64,000 bases of DNA from Chamaecrista fasciculata. Lineage: Eukaryota > Streptophyta > Magnoliopsida > Fabales > Fabaceae. A program made the position numbers and the translations under genes. The notes below the pieces were generated by a model that was not told the DNA's origin, made no database searches, and worked only from the letters and a program-made list of their open reading frames with translations. This document shows positions 35,840 to 47,100 of this stretch, one piece after another (position 1 is the stretch's first letter; each line of letters begins with the position of its first letter). The stretch covers positions 89,852-153,851 of the forward strand of contig QANZ01011645.1 in the NCBI GenBank assembly GCA_003254925.1. Direction: 5' to 3'.

Positions 35840-38039
35840 GGTGAGCCTGCGACGCCAAGGCCTGCACTCCTCGTCGTCGTCGTTGAAGTCAGAAGATGGT
35901 TGCTTAAGGGATAAGCGAGCCCTCAAATTGAATCCGCTGAGATTTGCCAGATTTGATTGTTGATCGTTGAACCAAATGCTCCGTTGTTTTAGCACATCAA
36001 ACAGACAGATAGATTATACATACAACAAACAGATCATACAGATTTCCTCAACCTCCACCTCCCTTCCCTCCTTTGCCTATGCCTATATCTCGCTGCTTTC
36101 TACCTGTTTTGTTTGCGTTGGGGACAATATACCTCCAATTTGGGGCTAAATCTGCAAATAACTCCAAATATCACTTCATTATTGTTATTATTATGTTCAT
36201 ATCAATTAAGTAATTAATTATTTAATTAATGTGGGACCACAACCCTCTCCTATCAGAAGATCTCACTAGCAAAAAAAATAAGGTTAAAGGGTCATTTTGG
36301 TCCTAAATGTATGTCTTAATGTTCATTTTGGTCCATTATGTGTCGAAATATTCAAATTGGTCCTACATGTTTGCAAAATGTTTCATTTTGGTCCAATTAT
36401 TGAATATGGCTTGTTTCAAGTTCAAACGTGATGAGTTTAGAGCTATGTATTGTTCTCGCGGAATACTTTCTCTATCCAGTTGGGGCCATCAACAAACGAG
36501 GTCAAATCGGTCATAAAAGTAGACCACTCGTTTCATGATCAAACTAGCAAAGTTGATTATATCTCTCTTGTTTCAAATTCAAATGCAACGAATTCAGAGC
36601 TACGAGTTCCTTTTAACAAGTTCTTTGAACTTGAAATGATAGAAATATGACCAAATTCAATAGTTTGGGATCAAAATGAAATATTTTACCAATATTTAGG
36701 ACCAAAATGAATTATTTTGTCAACATTTAAGACCAATTTGAACATTTTGAAACATAATAGACCAAAATGAACATTAGAGCATACATTTAGGACCAAAATG
36801 ATAAAATCATTTGTTTTTTTTTTAATTGTTAAAAATAAAATAAAATAATAATATAGTGTAACCTTCTCATTAACATTGGTAGATTATTTGCTGACAAATA
36901 TCACATTTTTCTTGACTTACAGGCAGACCGTCAGACTCGAACCTTGATATTAGCTTATTTTATTTTGTTAAAAAATAAACACAAGAATGTAGTCTTGGGG
37001 AATTTATTAGTCTTATTTTCAACTCCAGCTAATGATAAGAAGGGACTTACGTCTATTTAAGTAGTTATTTAATTTTCACAGTTGAATTAAAAACATAATA
37101 TTTAGGTTGGCACCAAAATGTATACACCATTGACTAAAAAATTGTTATTTAAGATGTTAACATAATATGTATGAAGAACAAAGAATGCCTGGACTCTAGT
37201 CTACTCCAAAATCACGTATTAGATTAGACCTTTAGCTATGAAAAGATTATTCGAATCCTCCAAATTCATGTGCATCTCTTGGAGTCTCTTCTCTATTATT
37301 TAGAGAACAGTTCACATGACATGAACATTAGAGATACAAACAAATACTCGTCATCAAATTTAAAAGAGGGAAAGTTGATAATGTAACCCTTCTTTGAAAG
37401 GGCCACATTCGGTGTAAAACGTGATTTGAATTAATCAATGATTTTGAGAGGAAGAAACTAGAAAGGAACTTGCTAAATTTCAGCAGTAACTTAAGCTGAT
37501 AGCACCCCATAGAGTGACTTGAAAGTCTTCCTCTTAAGGGGATTAATAAATCAATAAATAAATGGCAATCAATATATGTATGTGTAAGGTATGGAATGCT
37601 CAGCCTCAGTGATGAATGAGCATTGAAGATTGTTTGGTAGCACCATGAATGAGAGTGGTGGTCCCATGAGTTGAGTTTTCCAGACTTCAATCAAGATGCA
37701 CCAAAATTCTTACTCAGAAACTAAACGGTCCCATTAAATTTAATTCCAAGTTTCACTTCCTCTCATTAATTTGAGAGTAATAGATAAATCACACCTAGAT
37801 TCTATTTTAACATACCCACCATTCAACAACAAAACAAACCCTGAAAAACTTAGCCTAACCAATTAACCACAAGAACTGTATAGATATAGATACTAATATG
37901 TATTTGAGAAGCCTAAACCACAACTACAAGGTAAGGAAGAAGCTATGTATACAGAATAGCTTTTGGTAACAACTATGAACAAGAAAGAATGCCAGTGCTA
38001 ATCTTAAACAAATCAAAAGATTCAAACTTGATATATAGG
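35840..38039. other. Intergenic DNA between TVP38-like and NXPE-like genes
   Basis: Holds the promoter and 5'UTR of the TVP38-like gene next to 35840, a MITE at 36282-36805 and AT-rich filler. The 120-aa frame at 37328-37690 has no family features. The 3'UTR of the NXPE-like gene should lie above about 37800. Confidence 0.55.
36282..36805. mobile_element. Mutator-like MITE, third copy of the ggttaaagggtcat family
   Basis: The left end ggttaaagggtcattttggt is intact. The right end has the inverted tttaggaccaaaatga, but the outermost bases are lost (ataaaatc instead of ccctttaacc), so no target duplication can be read. The interior is clearly homologous to 6016-6490, including the shared 60-80-aa open frame by-product. 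Confidence 0.6.
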
Positions 38040-39782
38040 CTATTTGGCACAGAGAGCATTGAGCAGAACATGAGATAACATGAGGTCCACAAAATATTGA
38101 TGGCCAATTTGGCCATCTCGCCACTTCATCTTTGCAGGAGCCCTTCCATAGTGAACTCCATCGCTACATCGGTTATCATAGTGCCATGGAAATGTGATAT
38201 CGAAGTTATCAATCACACCACCAGATACAACCCCAGCTTGCTTCAGTTTCTCTAACAACACATGATTGTACACCTCCATCTTGTTGGGATTGAATGCCAG
38301 TGATCTTGCATATCCACCCGTCGTGATTGTGGACCGATAAAACAACTTTGGCCATGCCAACCCTCTTTGCCTCACATTTTTCATGACATTTGCCCAAAAT
38401 GATGCTGCATAATCTGCTCCCGCTGAGAATCCTCTTAAATTACGAAAATGAACACCATCATGCAAGCCTGAGTTAATGATCACACTGTCTGGGACTGTGT
38501 CTCCTGAGAAGTACTTGCTTACCAAATTCCTAAACACTTCATCCCTCAGAGAATCCAATCCTAGATAGTTTTGTGTCTCATTCCAGTGGCCATTGAAGAT
38601 GCTTGTGATGCGAACTTTCTGAGATGGGTCTTTTGGGTTTGAAAAGTTCATATCAAACCTCCTAGGGACAGACCGTATTTGAGGCAAATCTAGGATGAAA
38701 TTGAGTATGTTGCGAATGGTGTCCACGTGATTCGAATCGCCCCAGAAGAAAATCCACCGGTTGTTCAAGCAATTCCAAGCAGCATCAGCTGTAAACATCT
38801 TGAAAGAGCAGTGTGTTGAGTATACCCAACCATTACTCTCCAGATTTCCCAAGGAACCATCACACCATGGAGCTTTGCAAGGAAAATCCGGTGCTAGGCA
38901 TCGATACCTACCATCATTGCCTATTTTGCAGTCATCGTTTTTCCCATGCCTTGTCCACCTTCCACTCCATAAATCCCTAGTAAAATCAGAAGCTTTACAA
39001 GTCTGTAATTCTGGTAACTTGGCACTGCTCTTGTGGAATCTTATCACAAAGTTGCGAAGAACTTGGTCATATGCAAATCTCCAAGGGGTGAATTTCAGGC
39101 CTTCAAAGTGTCTATAAAGCAGAATAATGGTAAGATTGTAAACCCCATTGAAATCTTGATGAACTTGAAGCGAAATCGAGTAAGAACCATTGTTGAAATC
39201 CTTCACCAAAGGCCGAGATTTCCATGATTCCCCGGAAAGATCAGTCTCAAAGTAATCCCCACCCAAGCAGCGAGGTTTCCCTGAATCATCCAATGCTTGG
39301 AAGGTAAACTCATGAACATCCCCAGCAGATAGCTCTATTATTTTCTTATCATCCAAACCAGGAATTGCAATTCCCACTGTCTTAGATTCTTTACAAGGCT
39401 CTCCTACTGCATGAGCTGACCATCTTGCTAGAAGATTTGAAGTCAAATTAGGCTCTAGTAGCTCACTAGAAATCCAGCTCGAATGCCCCAAAACTCTAGG
39501 CTTTTTTGGGTTGTGATAATGCTTTTCATATACCCAATTAGAATTCTTAGCATTCGCAGAAACAAGTTCACTAGGAAAAAGAACCTTTACAGAGATACCA
39601 TCATCTTGACGAGATCTCCAAGCTTGAATGAAGTTCTTAACAGTACAGGCATCGAGGCTCCAAACAACGATCATACCAACGAAAACCAAAGCAGTGAGCA
39701 AACCAAAACGCCAATGAAGGAATGGAGAGAAACCCAGAAACCATTGGTTCGACGGCTTTGAGATAAACGCCTTCTCCGGCAT
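38040..39782 (-). CDS. NXPE/PC-esterase-like SGNH-fold type II membrane protein, 580 aa
   Basis: One coding exon. The start MPEKAFISK at 39782 is preferred over an in-frame ATG 96 nt upstream, because a 5'UTR intron (donor CTTG|GTGAGT at 40034/40033, acceptor TTTCTTCAG ending at 39847) would remove that upstream ATG. Residues about 26-43 form a membrane anchor after a short cytosolic tail. A lumenal beta-rich region with Cys pairs follows. The C-terminal part has FFWGDSNH (Gly-Asp-Ser at about 348-350), INSGLHDG (about 436-443) and CSDGVHYG (Asp about 541, His 544), that is, the nucleophile block and the Asp/His block of SGNH/PC-esterase enzymes. This architecture resembles NXPE-type proteins and, more distantly, Golgi wall acetyltransferases of the TBL group. 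Likely Golgi; the substrate is unknown. Confidence 0.85.
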   Translation of the reverse strand: MPEKAFISKPSNQWFLGFSPFLHWRFGLLTALVFVGMIVVWSLDACTVKNFIQAWRSRQDDGISVKVLFPSELVSANAKNSNWVYEKHYHNPKKPRVLGHSSWISSELLEPNLTSNLLARWSAHAVGEPCKESKTVGIAIPGLDDKKIIELSAGDVHEFTFQALDDSGKPRCLGGDYFETDLSGESWKSRPLVKDFNNGSYSISLQVHQDFNGVYNLTIILLYRHFEGLKFTPWRFAYDQVLRNFVIRFHKSSAKLPELQTCKASDFTRDLWSGRWTRHGKNDDCKIGNDGRYRCLAPDFPCKAPWCDGSLGNLESNGWVYSTHCSFKMFTADAAWNCLNNRWIFFWGDSNHVDTIRNILNFILDLPQIRSVPRRFDMNFSNPKDPSQKVRITSIFNGHWNETQNYLGLDSLRDEVFRNLVSKYFSGDTVPDSVIINSGLHDGVHFRNLRGFSAGADYAASFWANVMKNVRQRGLAWPKLFYRSTITTGGYARSLAFNPNKMEVYNHVLLEKLKQAGVVSGGVIDNFDITFPWHYDNRCSDGVHYGRAPAKMKWRDGQIGHQYFVDLMLSHVLLNALCAK

Positions 39783-39846
39783 CAGAAACGTCAGAACAGG
39801 AAAGTAGCAACGAAGAAGAAGAAGACGAAGCACGAAGCCCCAAAAC

Positions 39847-40033
39847 CTGAAGAAACCAAACCCAATCCGAGACCGCAAAAAAATTATATATATATTTTCA
39901 ACTCAGAAAGAAAAGAGAGACTGTCTTTGCAGAAAAGTACAAATGTCGATTCCGTCGAAAACAAAAACAATAGTATAATAAAAGGAAAGAGAATGGAGAA
40001 AAAAAAACAAGAAGTTTGTGTAGAGATACTCAC
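39847..40033 (-). other. 5'UTR intron of the NXPE-like gene
   Basis: On the minus strand the donor is CTTG|GTGAGTATC and the acceptor TTTGGTTTCTTCAG|GTTTTGG. The intron is 187 bp and T-rich. It removes the stretch encoding the first 10 codons of the longest possible frame, which settles the start codon. Confidence 0.65.
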
Positions 40034-41940
40034 CAAGTTTGTTTCAGTGTCGGTGAAGACGAAGAAGACGAAGAAGAAGGTGAACAGCAAATAGAAGTTG
40101 CAGGCCCACCATGCAAGCTTTTAGATGTTTCGTTTAATGGCTTCCAGTGAGAAGGGATGAGACATTTTTGAGTGATTGAGTTTGAATACAGAGAAAAGGA
40201 AAGATTTTACCGTCTTCAATCTCTACTTCGTAACTTCAAAATTAGTGCTTTCTAAAACTTTTGAGTACAGCCGTAGCTTGCCTTATTCCTCCTTTTCCTT
40301 TTATAAAGCTTTTGTCTTGCTAATTTAGCTTTTCCATGTTTATTATTTTAATTTTTATTTTATTTCCTTCCCATTCCTTTTCCTTTTCTTCTTAAAATTC
40401 CCTCCAATTTTTTATAAATTAATAATTTATTATTTAAAAATTATTAAATTGACAATTTAACTAAAAAATACAATTTGAACATGTATCAAGATATCTGTTT
40501 GAATTTTATAATATAATTTAGCTTTGATACATTTTCAAAAAATATTTTTGTTTGAATTTACCCATAAAAAATATTTAAAATATCATATATCAGATAAATT
40601 ATGGGTAAATAAAATTAAAAATTATGAATATTAGATTAATACTGATATTTTTTCAACTATTAAATATCGAATATATTCGATTTTTGAATTAGAATATTTG
40701 ATCTTATATCTATTATTTTTAAATATTTCGAATACTTATTCGAATATTGAATAGGGTATAAGTACACATATTAAATTATTGAATGCGGATATTGGATAGA
40801 AAGAATGAATATGAATATGAACGGTAACAAATAATCGGACATCCTACTCATTGTAATCTCTAATTTAATCTCAAGAAATTTAAATTACACATTTTAACTT
40901 TAAAAGAAAACAAATCACATATTCATTAATTTTTAGAAAAGTTAAACGATATACTCTTGTTGGTAAATCTCTACTTCCTAAGTTCAAAATTAGTGCTAAA
41001 TTAGTCCACAAAATAATATATTTTAATTTTTCTATACTGAATGTCAGGTTAATAATATTTAAAAATTAAATTATTTATTTATTTTTTAAAAAAATATTCA
41101 AGCATAAGTGATAATACTACTATTTTATTATTATTATTTTTGAAATGTTGATAAGTACTATTTTTAGGCTCTAGAATTCATCTTTGGCAAGTTGGATAAC
41201 GGATATCCATTATTTGTATTTCAGGTTGTTGAAGTAACGGAAGATTAAGAAAAGAAAAAGAATTTCATCGGGAAACACTATCTATAGATTGATTTTTATA
41301 GATTTAATTTTATCTTAACGGATAACTTTTATATATTTTATAAAGCATATCATGACCATAATATCTCTTTAACGATATTCGAAAAAACAAACATTTGTAA
41401 ATATTTATAAATTTCCTTGTTTTTGGGAATACGAAGTGATTTTATATATATATATATATATATATATACTTAAAGGATTTTGTATGTGTTAAAGGATATG
41501 TNGAAAAAGATTGAAACTTCTCCTTTTATTTCGAAATTTGTATATAAAAATTTATTATGAAAATCTCAACAAAGAATAAAAGAAAAATTTAAGAAGAAAT
41601 CTATTATTTGGTCCCTATTTTTTTTACTGAGTCAACGATTTTGTCCTAAAATAATTCATATCAAAAGTAATCTTCTGGAATCACTCGTGATAAAGCTGCA
41701 TTTTACATTGGCATATTTAAATGTAAGTTAATTTTTTAAAAATTGTTTTGTATTACTCGCATCGTAAAAATATGACAATAATATACAGAATTAGGCAATT
41801 AGCTTAGGTTATTTATTACGGCCAAAACAAAAGTTTAGGTTAGTGATTTCAGATAGGAAAAGGAGACACGAAATTCTCAATACTGCTGCCACATTCAATG
41901 ATTTTGATTTAGCACGTTGCATCACGTGAGTGGCGAACTA

Positions 41941-42226
41941 TGTTCATGTGAATATGAGACCTCAGACCACGTTATTAGTCATCGCGAAACTCTAATAATT
42001 CTGACAATTTGGTTCCGAGACATGAACAACTCACATAATTAGTAAAACAATGCACGATTACATATTCTAAGAAATTCCTATATGTTCATGCGAATATGAG
42101 ACCTCAGACCACGCTATATTAGTCATCACGAAACTCTAATAATTCTGACAATTTGGTTCCGAGACATGAGCAACTCACATAATCAGTAAAACAATGCACG
42201 ATTACAAATTCTAAGAAATTTCTATA
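41941..42226. repeat. Tandem duplication, 142-bp period, two copies
   Basis: The segment starting tgttcatgtgaatatgagac at 41941 repeats from 42083 (tgttcatgcgaatatgagac) with few differences, through gagacatga(a/g)caactcacat to ctaagaaatt. Just beyond, shorter direct repeats (gataggctacgtgtc; ggtatattatgtagtac) show further local duplication. Confidence 0.85.
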
Positions 42227-43576
42227 TATTGCACAAATATTTTACAACTTTTATAAAGATAGGCTACGTGTCGAGGAAATCAAGCTCAATTAAAATATGA
42301 ATAACCTTTCTCTAGTATTGTGATTAAGAATGTTGTCAAACTTTGTCAAATACAAAAATATAAAGATAGGCTACGTGTCCATCGAATGAGGTATATTATG
42401 TAGTACAATAATAATAATAATTGGATGATGGAAAAGGTATATTATGTAGTACATAGATGCTGCTTATCATAATCATAATGCTACCTGCCAATGCCACATT
42501 TTTTATTTTATCTTTCTTAGAGCAGTGAATTAAAAATATTTTATTTTTTATTTATTATTTTTTCATTTTATTTTACAAATTAATCAATTTCCTGAATCTA
42601 GTTAATTTTTTTTTTTTTAATGGGACAGAGGATCTTGAAACCCATTGGCATCCGCACATGCGCCGATGCCTTCGATGATAAATATCAGAAAACGCTTACA
42701 TGGGAGACCTAAATAATATTAATATATGACGCTCACAAACTTAGATTCGTGTTACTGTTTACCAATTTTCTTTTGTCGTGACTTTTATAATTAGAATATA
42801 ACTACATCAATATTCAAGCGAGCTACTTTTAAATGAATTTAAATAGAATTAAAGGATTACGGCTACATTTGGGAACACAACTCTGGTAGTAATTGATACA
42901 TATCAAGCTTGAACAATCATCATGTAACATCAATCTTTTTGCAAAATTCTGGAAAGTGGGTCTCACACAAGTATTCAAAATCTTTAAAAAGGCCTTCATG
43001 AAATTTCGTGTTCCATTAAAAAAAAACATTTAATGAACAAGCGAGACGGTGTGGGTAGAAACTGGCAAGTTTAAGCGTCAAGTAAATCCAGGCAAACGCA
43101 AGCAAGGAATGAGGACTATACATACATTTTCTCTTTAAGTCAAAGATAAGGAGCTAAAACTTTTTAATGCAAGCTAACGCGTTTCAATGGAATTTGGCAG
43201 CCCACATAAATGGGTTAAATGTGAATTCGGCGGTGGGATTGGGAAATCATAAATAAGAGGCGGCTGTGATCATAAAGAGGAAGATAAGAGCAATGGTAGA
43301 AAATACCAACACCACAAGCATAGCATGGAACTGGGTGGTGGATCAAGGCAAGCAGGTAAGACTTTCTGAATGTCCTTGTTGGTACAGGGTGTACAGCTGC
43401 AAGATAAAAAAAGAAGCTTCAAGGGTTAGTTACATTGGTTAACACTTAATAGCATCGTGGAAATTAGCCTACTCAGTGGTCACCAACTCTACCAAATAAC
43501 TACCTACCTAACCCCATGACTCATTGTTGGGTATAATAAGATGCCAGCATTAGAGCATACATAGACATAGGAAAGA

Positions 43577-44020
43577 AAGAAAATGTACCAATTTGTTGGG
43601 TATAACAAGTTGATTCTCATCACTCGTGCTAGTCTTAAAAAGAAATGAACCGTGACGGCAGATTCAGTGCAAGAAGCAACTAAATGGGGGTCAATTGCAG
43701 AAAATTTCCTTTTGATGTAAATGGAATTATTTCTAGACAGAAAAATTGTTTTCCATGAAGACAGCGGATAGACAATGAAATATATCCAAAAAAAAATTAA
43801 AGAAAATGTACCAACTTGTTGGGTATAACAAGTTGATTCTCGTCACTCGTGCTAGTCTTAAAAAGAAATGAACCGTGACGGCAGATTCAGTGCAAGAAGC
43901 AACTAAATGGGGGTCAATTGCAGAAAATTTCCTTTTGATGTAAATGGAATTATTTCTAGACAGAAAAAATGTTTTCCATGAAGACAGCGGATAGACAATG
44001 AAATATATCCAAAAAAAATT
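43577..44020. repeat. Tandem duplication, 222-bp period, two copies
   Basis: Two nearly identical units (43577-43798 and 43799-44020) share gttgggtataacaagttgat, tgaaccgtgacggcagattc and ccatgaagacagcggataga. I counted only a handful of differences. The unit lies just downstream of the DUF1749 stop codon, so it may be part of its 3'UTR. Confidence 0.85.
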
Positions 44021-44142
44021 ACGGATATAAAGGGTGAAAAGAAAAATCAACAGAAATATAAGAGAAGGTGAAGGAAAAGCGGTACCAAAGTAACAACCAC
44101 CAAAAAGGCAGAAAAAATCGTGGGAAGTAAAGAGCAAATAGA

Positions 44143-47100
44143 TCAACTCCATGGATCATCCCAGCCTTTAGGCCCCTCTCTTTTTATGAAATCAATAATA
44201 GCCTTGACAACTTCATCAACTCTGTTAGAGAGCGAATGAGTCCCATGTTCAATCTCTATTTTCTCAGCACCCCCCATTGCCCTGCATAGTCTGCATGTAT
44301 TTAAAATGCACCGGATGATCGTATCAGCTGTTATATGTATTTCTCTCCCTTCCCCCAAACCACAGACAAACAGATGAAAAGAACCATAATTGTCCTTCCT
44401 CTATCTTGAGGGCTATAGCAAGAACAAAACTTAAGAAAATTGGCACCAGATTGGAATAGTGAGTTTACCGCTCCACCAGTATTTTCTTATCAACGTAATC
44501 CGGCACATTTTCATCAGACATTGAAAATATAACCTGCAAAAAGCAGTTCCATATCAAATTGACAACTTTTCAGTTTTCATCATAATTAGGTAGTTTTCCT
44601 ACCTCCTCTTCCAAATTAACTTGAGACTTAACCTCTCTACTTTACAAGCAGTCTAGTACTAACCAATGACTTTGAGAATGAGTTAAGGCAGCAGCATTTT
44701 ACTAAGAAGGAAACATCATAGTGCTATTGTGCTAATTTCCAATTCCAAGTACAATTCAGGCAAATAATTAGGGCCACTACAGATGAGTTGATAAGGAAAA
44801 TTTTAACCTTCTATTTCTATTTGTGCCTCCACGAATTGTCAGCTGAAATTTCAAAAGAAAAAATTGCAGTATCCATTCTATCTAAGAAAAAAAAAAGTCA
44901 AGTTAACTAAAACTGACGTCAGCCAGAGCTCCATTTACCAAAGCCGTACAATTTTTGGATCTTAAGAACCCAAACAATAAAGGGAACAAAGGATTATGTT
45001 ACGAAAAGATATTCTTGCCTGGCACTGCGTACAAGACATGTGCCCAAGTCTCATCTTCAATTGATCATCACTCAGGTCAGAACTAAACATGTCATCATCT
45101 CCATTAGATGAACAAAGGGAGTTATACCTGCAAATATAAATGAATTGATATAAAGAAATCAACAAATATAAAGGACTCATCTCCACTATAATTGAATAGT
45201 GTCCATGATTTTCCAATAAAAAACAGTTATGCAACTACAGAATCAATGCAGAAATCATAAAGTTGATTGGTCCATCTGGTTAGTCACTGTCTTGTTCCAG
45301 TAATTGTTCTGTACCGAAAATGTTCACGCAAACTCAACCTGTAGGCAGTTATTGGACAATTAGGATCAGCTTCCCTTGGCATTAACTCCAAACCTCGGCC
45401 TTCCCTTATCATGTTAGAAGCCAAGTCTATCATAGAAGCTGTCTTAGGAAGAGTAGCTTGATATTCCCTGTCACTAACTGGAGCCTGAACATTTTAATTG
45501 GAATAGTAAAGAAAACTTCCCATGAGAGAACAGAAGCAATAACACGGTATGTCATATATTACCATTAAACAGAGCTACTGTAGCCTCTAAGAATTTTTCA
45601 AAAGTAACCCATGTCAGGTGAATCCATCTCATGCAAAAACTGAACAACATTTGAAGATACCTTTGTTTTGAAAATGTCAAAAGTTGATCATGTAATTTCC
45701 ATAATCATAAATTCATAATGCATTGAGATCAGGGCTCCAATTCAGGGAAGACATGCAAAAGAATAAAACTTAAGAAGGAAAGAAGTTAAGAAGTAATCTA
45801 CTACCAACAAATGAATACCTGAAAGATAGCAGCACGGACAGCTCGGCTACAAGCAACATTTGTACGCATGTAATGAATAATATCCTACATAACATGTCCA
45901 AACAAGACAAAAGATTGATTCACTTGCTCACTTAATGCCAGTAGCAAATAAGAAAACGGAAGTATTGGTTCAGTATTTTAAAGTTATAATCTATAACCTG
46001 ACAGCCAGTACTATGTCCAAGTAATACCACACCTTCAGAGTCTTCTTTGTTAATTAAATAATCAATAAGCTGATCCAGATCCTTAGCATCCTTCAATATG
46101 ATTTCAAAAAGACATCTTAAAACCCAAGCATCAATCAAAATATTTACTAATCAATCAGATGAAAATGGCCACATTGCTCACTTTCCAGTCAAGTGAATTA
46201 AAATGGAATGCTGTAGAAGCAATTAAGTTATTGAAACTTAGAGAAGAGTTCTTTAATTTAATTTCGACAATCTGAATGAGTCCAAAAAGTAAAGATTGAC
46301 AAAACATCCAAAATCCCAAATATCAATCATCTAAAACTAATTGTAAGTTATGCAATGTCCCAAGGAGTTAATTACGCCAATAATTATATCATTCACCTTA
46401 TGTTTTGAACCCAAAAAAAGGCTGGTTGACTACACCAATCATTACTTTAAAATTCTTTTTCTACTTGCTAATAAGAAAGTTACAAACAATGTTAATCAAA
46501 TTTTTCACCCAATTACCTTTTTCTCCGTTTTCGCTCATCTCCTCTCTCTCCATCTTGCGCTGCATAGCATAATAAAGCCAAAACAACTCACTACTTTGTA
46601 TTCAACCATATAATGTTAATCATCTTCATAAATTTGACTGCAGGCTGCAGAGCAATAACTGATTCTGCTCTCTGCAAGTTAATTCATCAACCCCAGGTTT
46701 CACCTATTCCAATCATCAAAATTAAGATTTTTATTTTCTAACGAATCAAGAAGTGATTGTGCCTGGACCCGGGACCAATGGTCATAACTAGAAAAATCTT
46801 GTTTGAGGGCATATATTTTTTAATTTTCATGAATTCTTAACTTAAAACAACAGTCCACCCAAAAATTTGTTATTTTTAGACATATCTACACAATTTCCAA
46901 ATGTCACGGAGATGTAATGATCACTGATCTGTCAGTACAATAATTTACAATTGAAAAGTTGGAAAATTCGGAGATGTTAACTTTTGCATTTTTTTTAATG
47001 ATTGCCTCAAATCGGACAATTCTTCATGTTAGCATGTTACTCACCTCAAGGTTGAGCTTTCTCAGTCATAAATTGTACTCTATCAAAAAGACAAGGGCAT

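Larger units (their letters stand above)
40035..44142. other. Intergenic DNA between the NXPE-like and DUF1749 genes
   Basis: The part up to about 40250 is the 5' end and promoter of the NXPE-like gene. The rest is AT-rich, with (TA)n at 41448-41469, one N at 41502 and two local tandem duplications listed separately. The stretch 43250-43420 is less AT-rich and has short open frames on both strands with splice-like edges, but no recognisable product. Confidence 0.5.

Noticed and set aside
39783..39878. Upstream ATG (MRSRIGF) of the NXPE-like frame
   Set aside because: It lies within the inferred 5'UTR intron. The shorter start fits the first ATG of the spliced transcript.
43250..43420. Possible small gene with splice-like edges
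   Set aside because: Short frames on both strands, no consistent exon pair and no recognised product.
43733..44152. 139-aa minus-strand frame
   Set aside because: It arises from the 222-bp tandem duplication and is Phe-rich with no motif.
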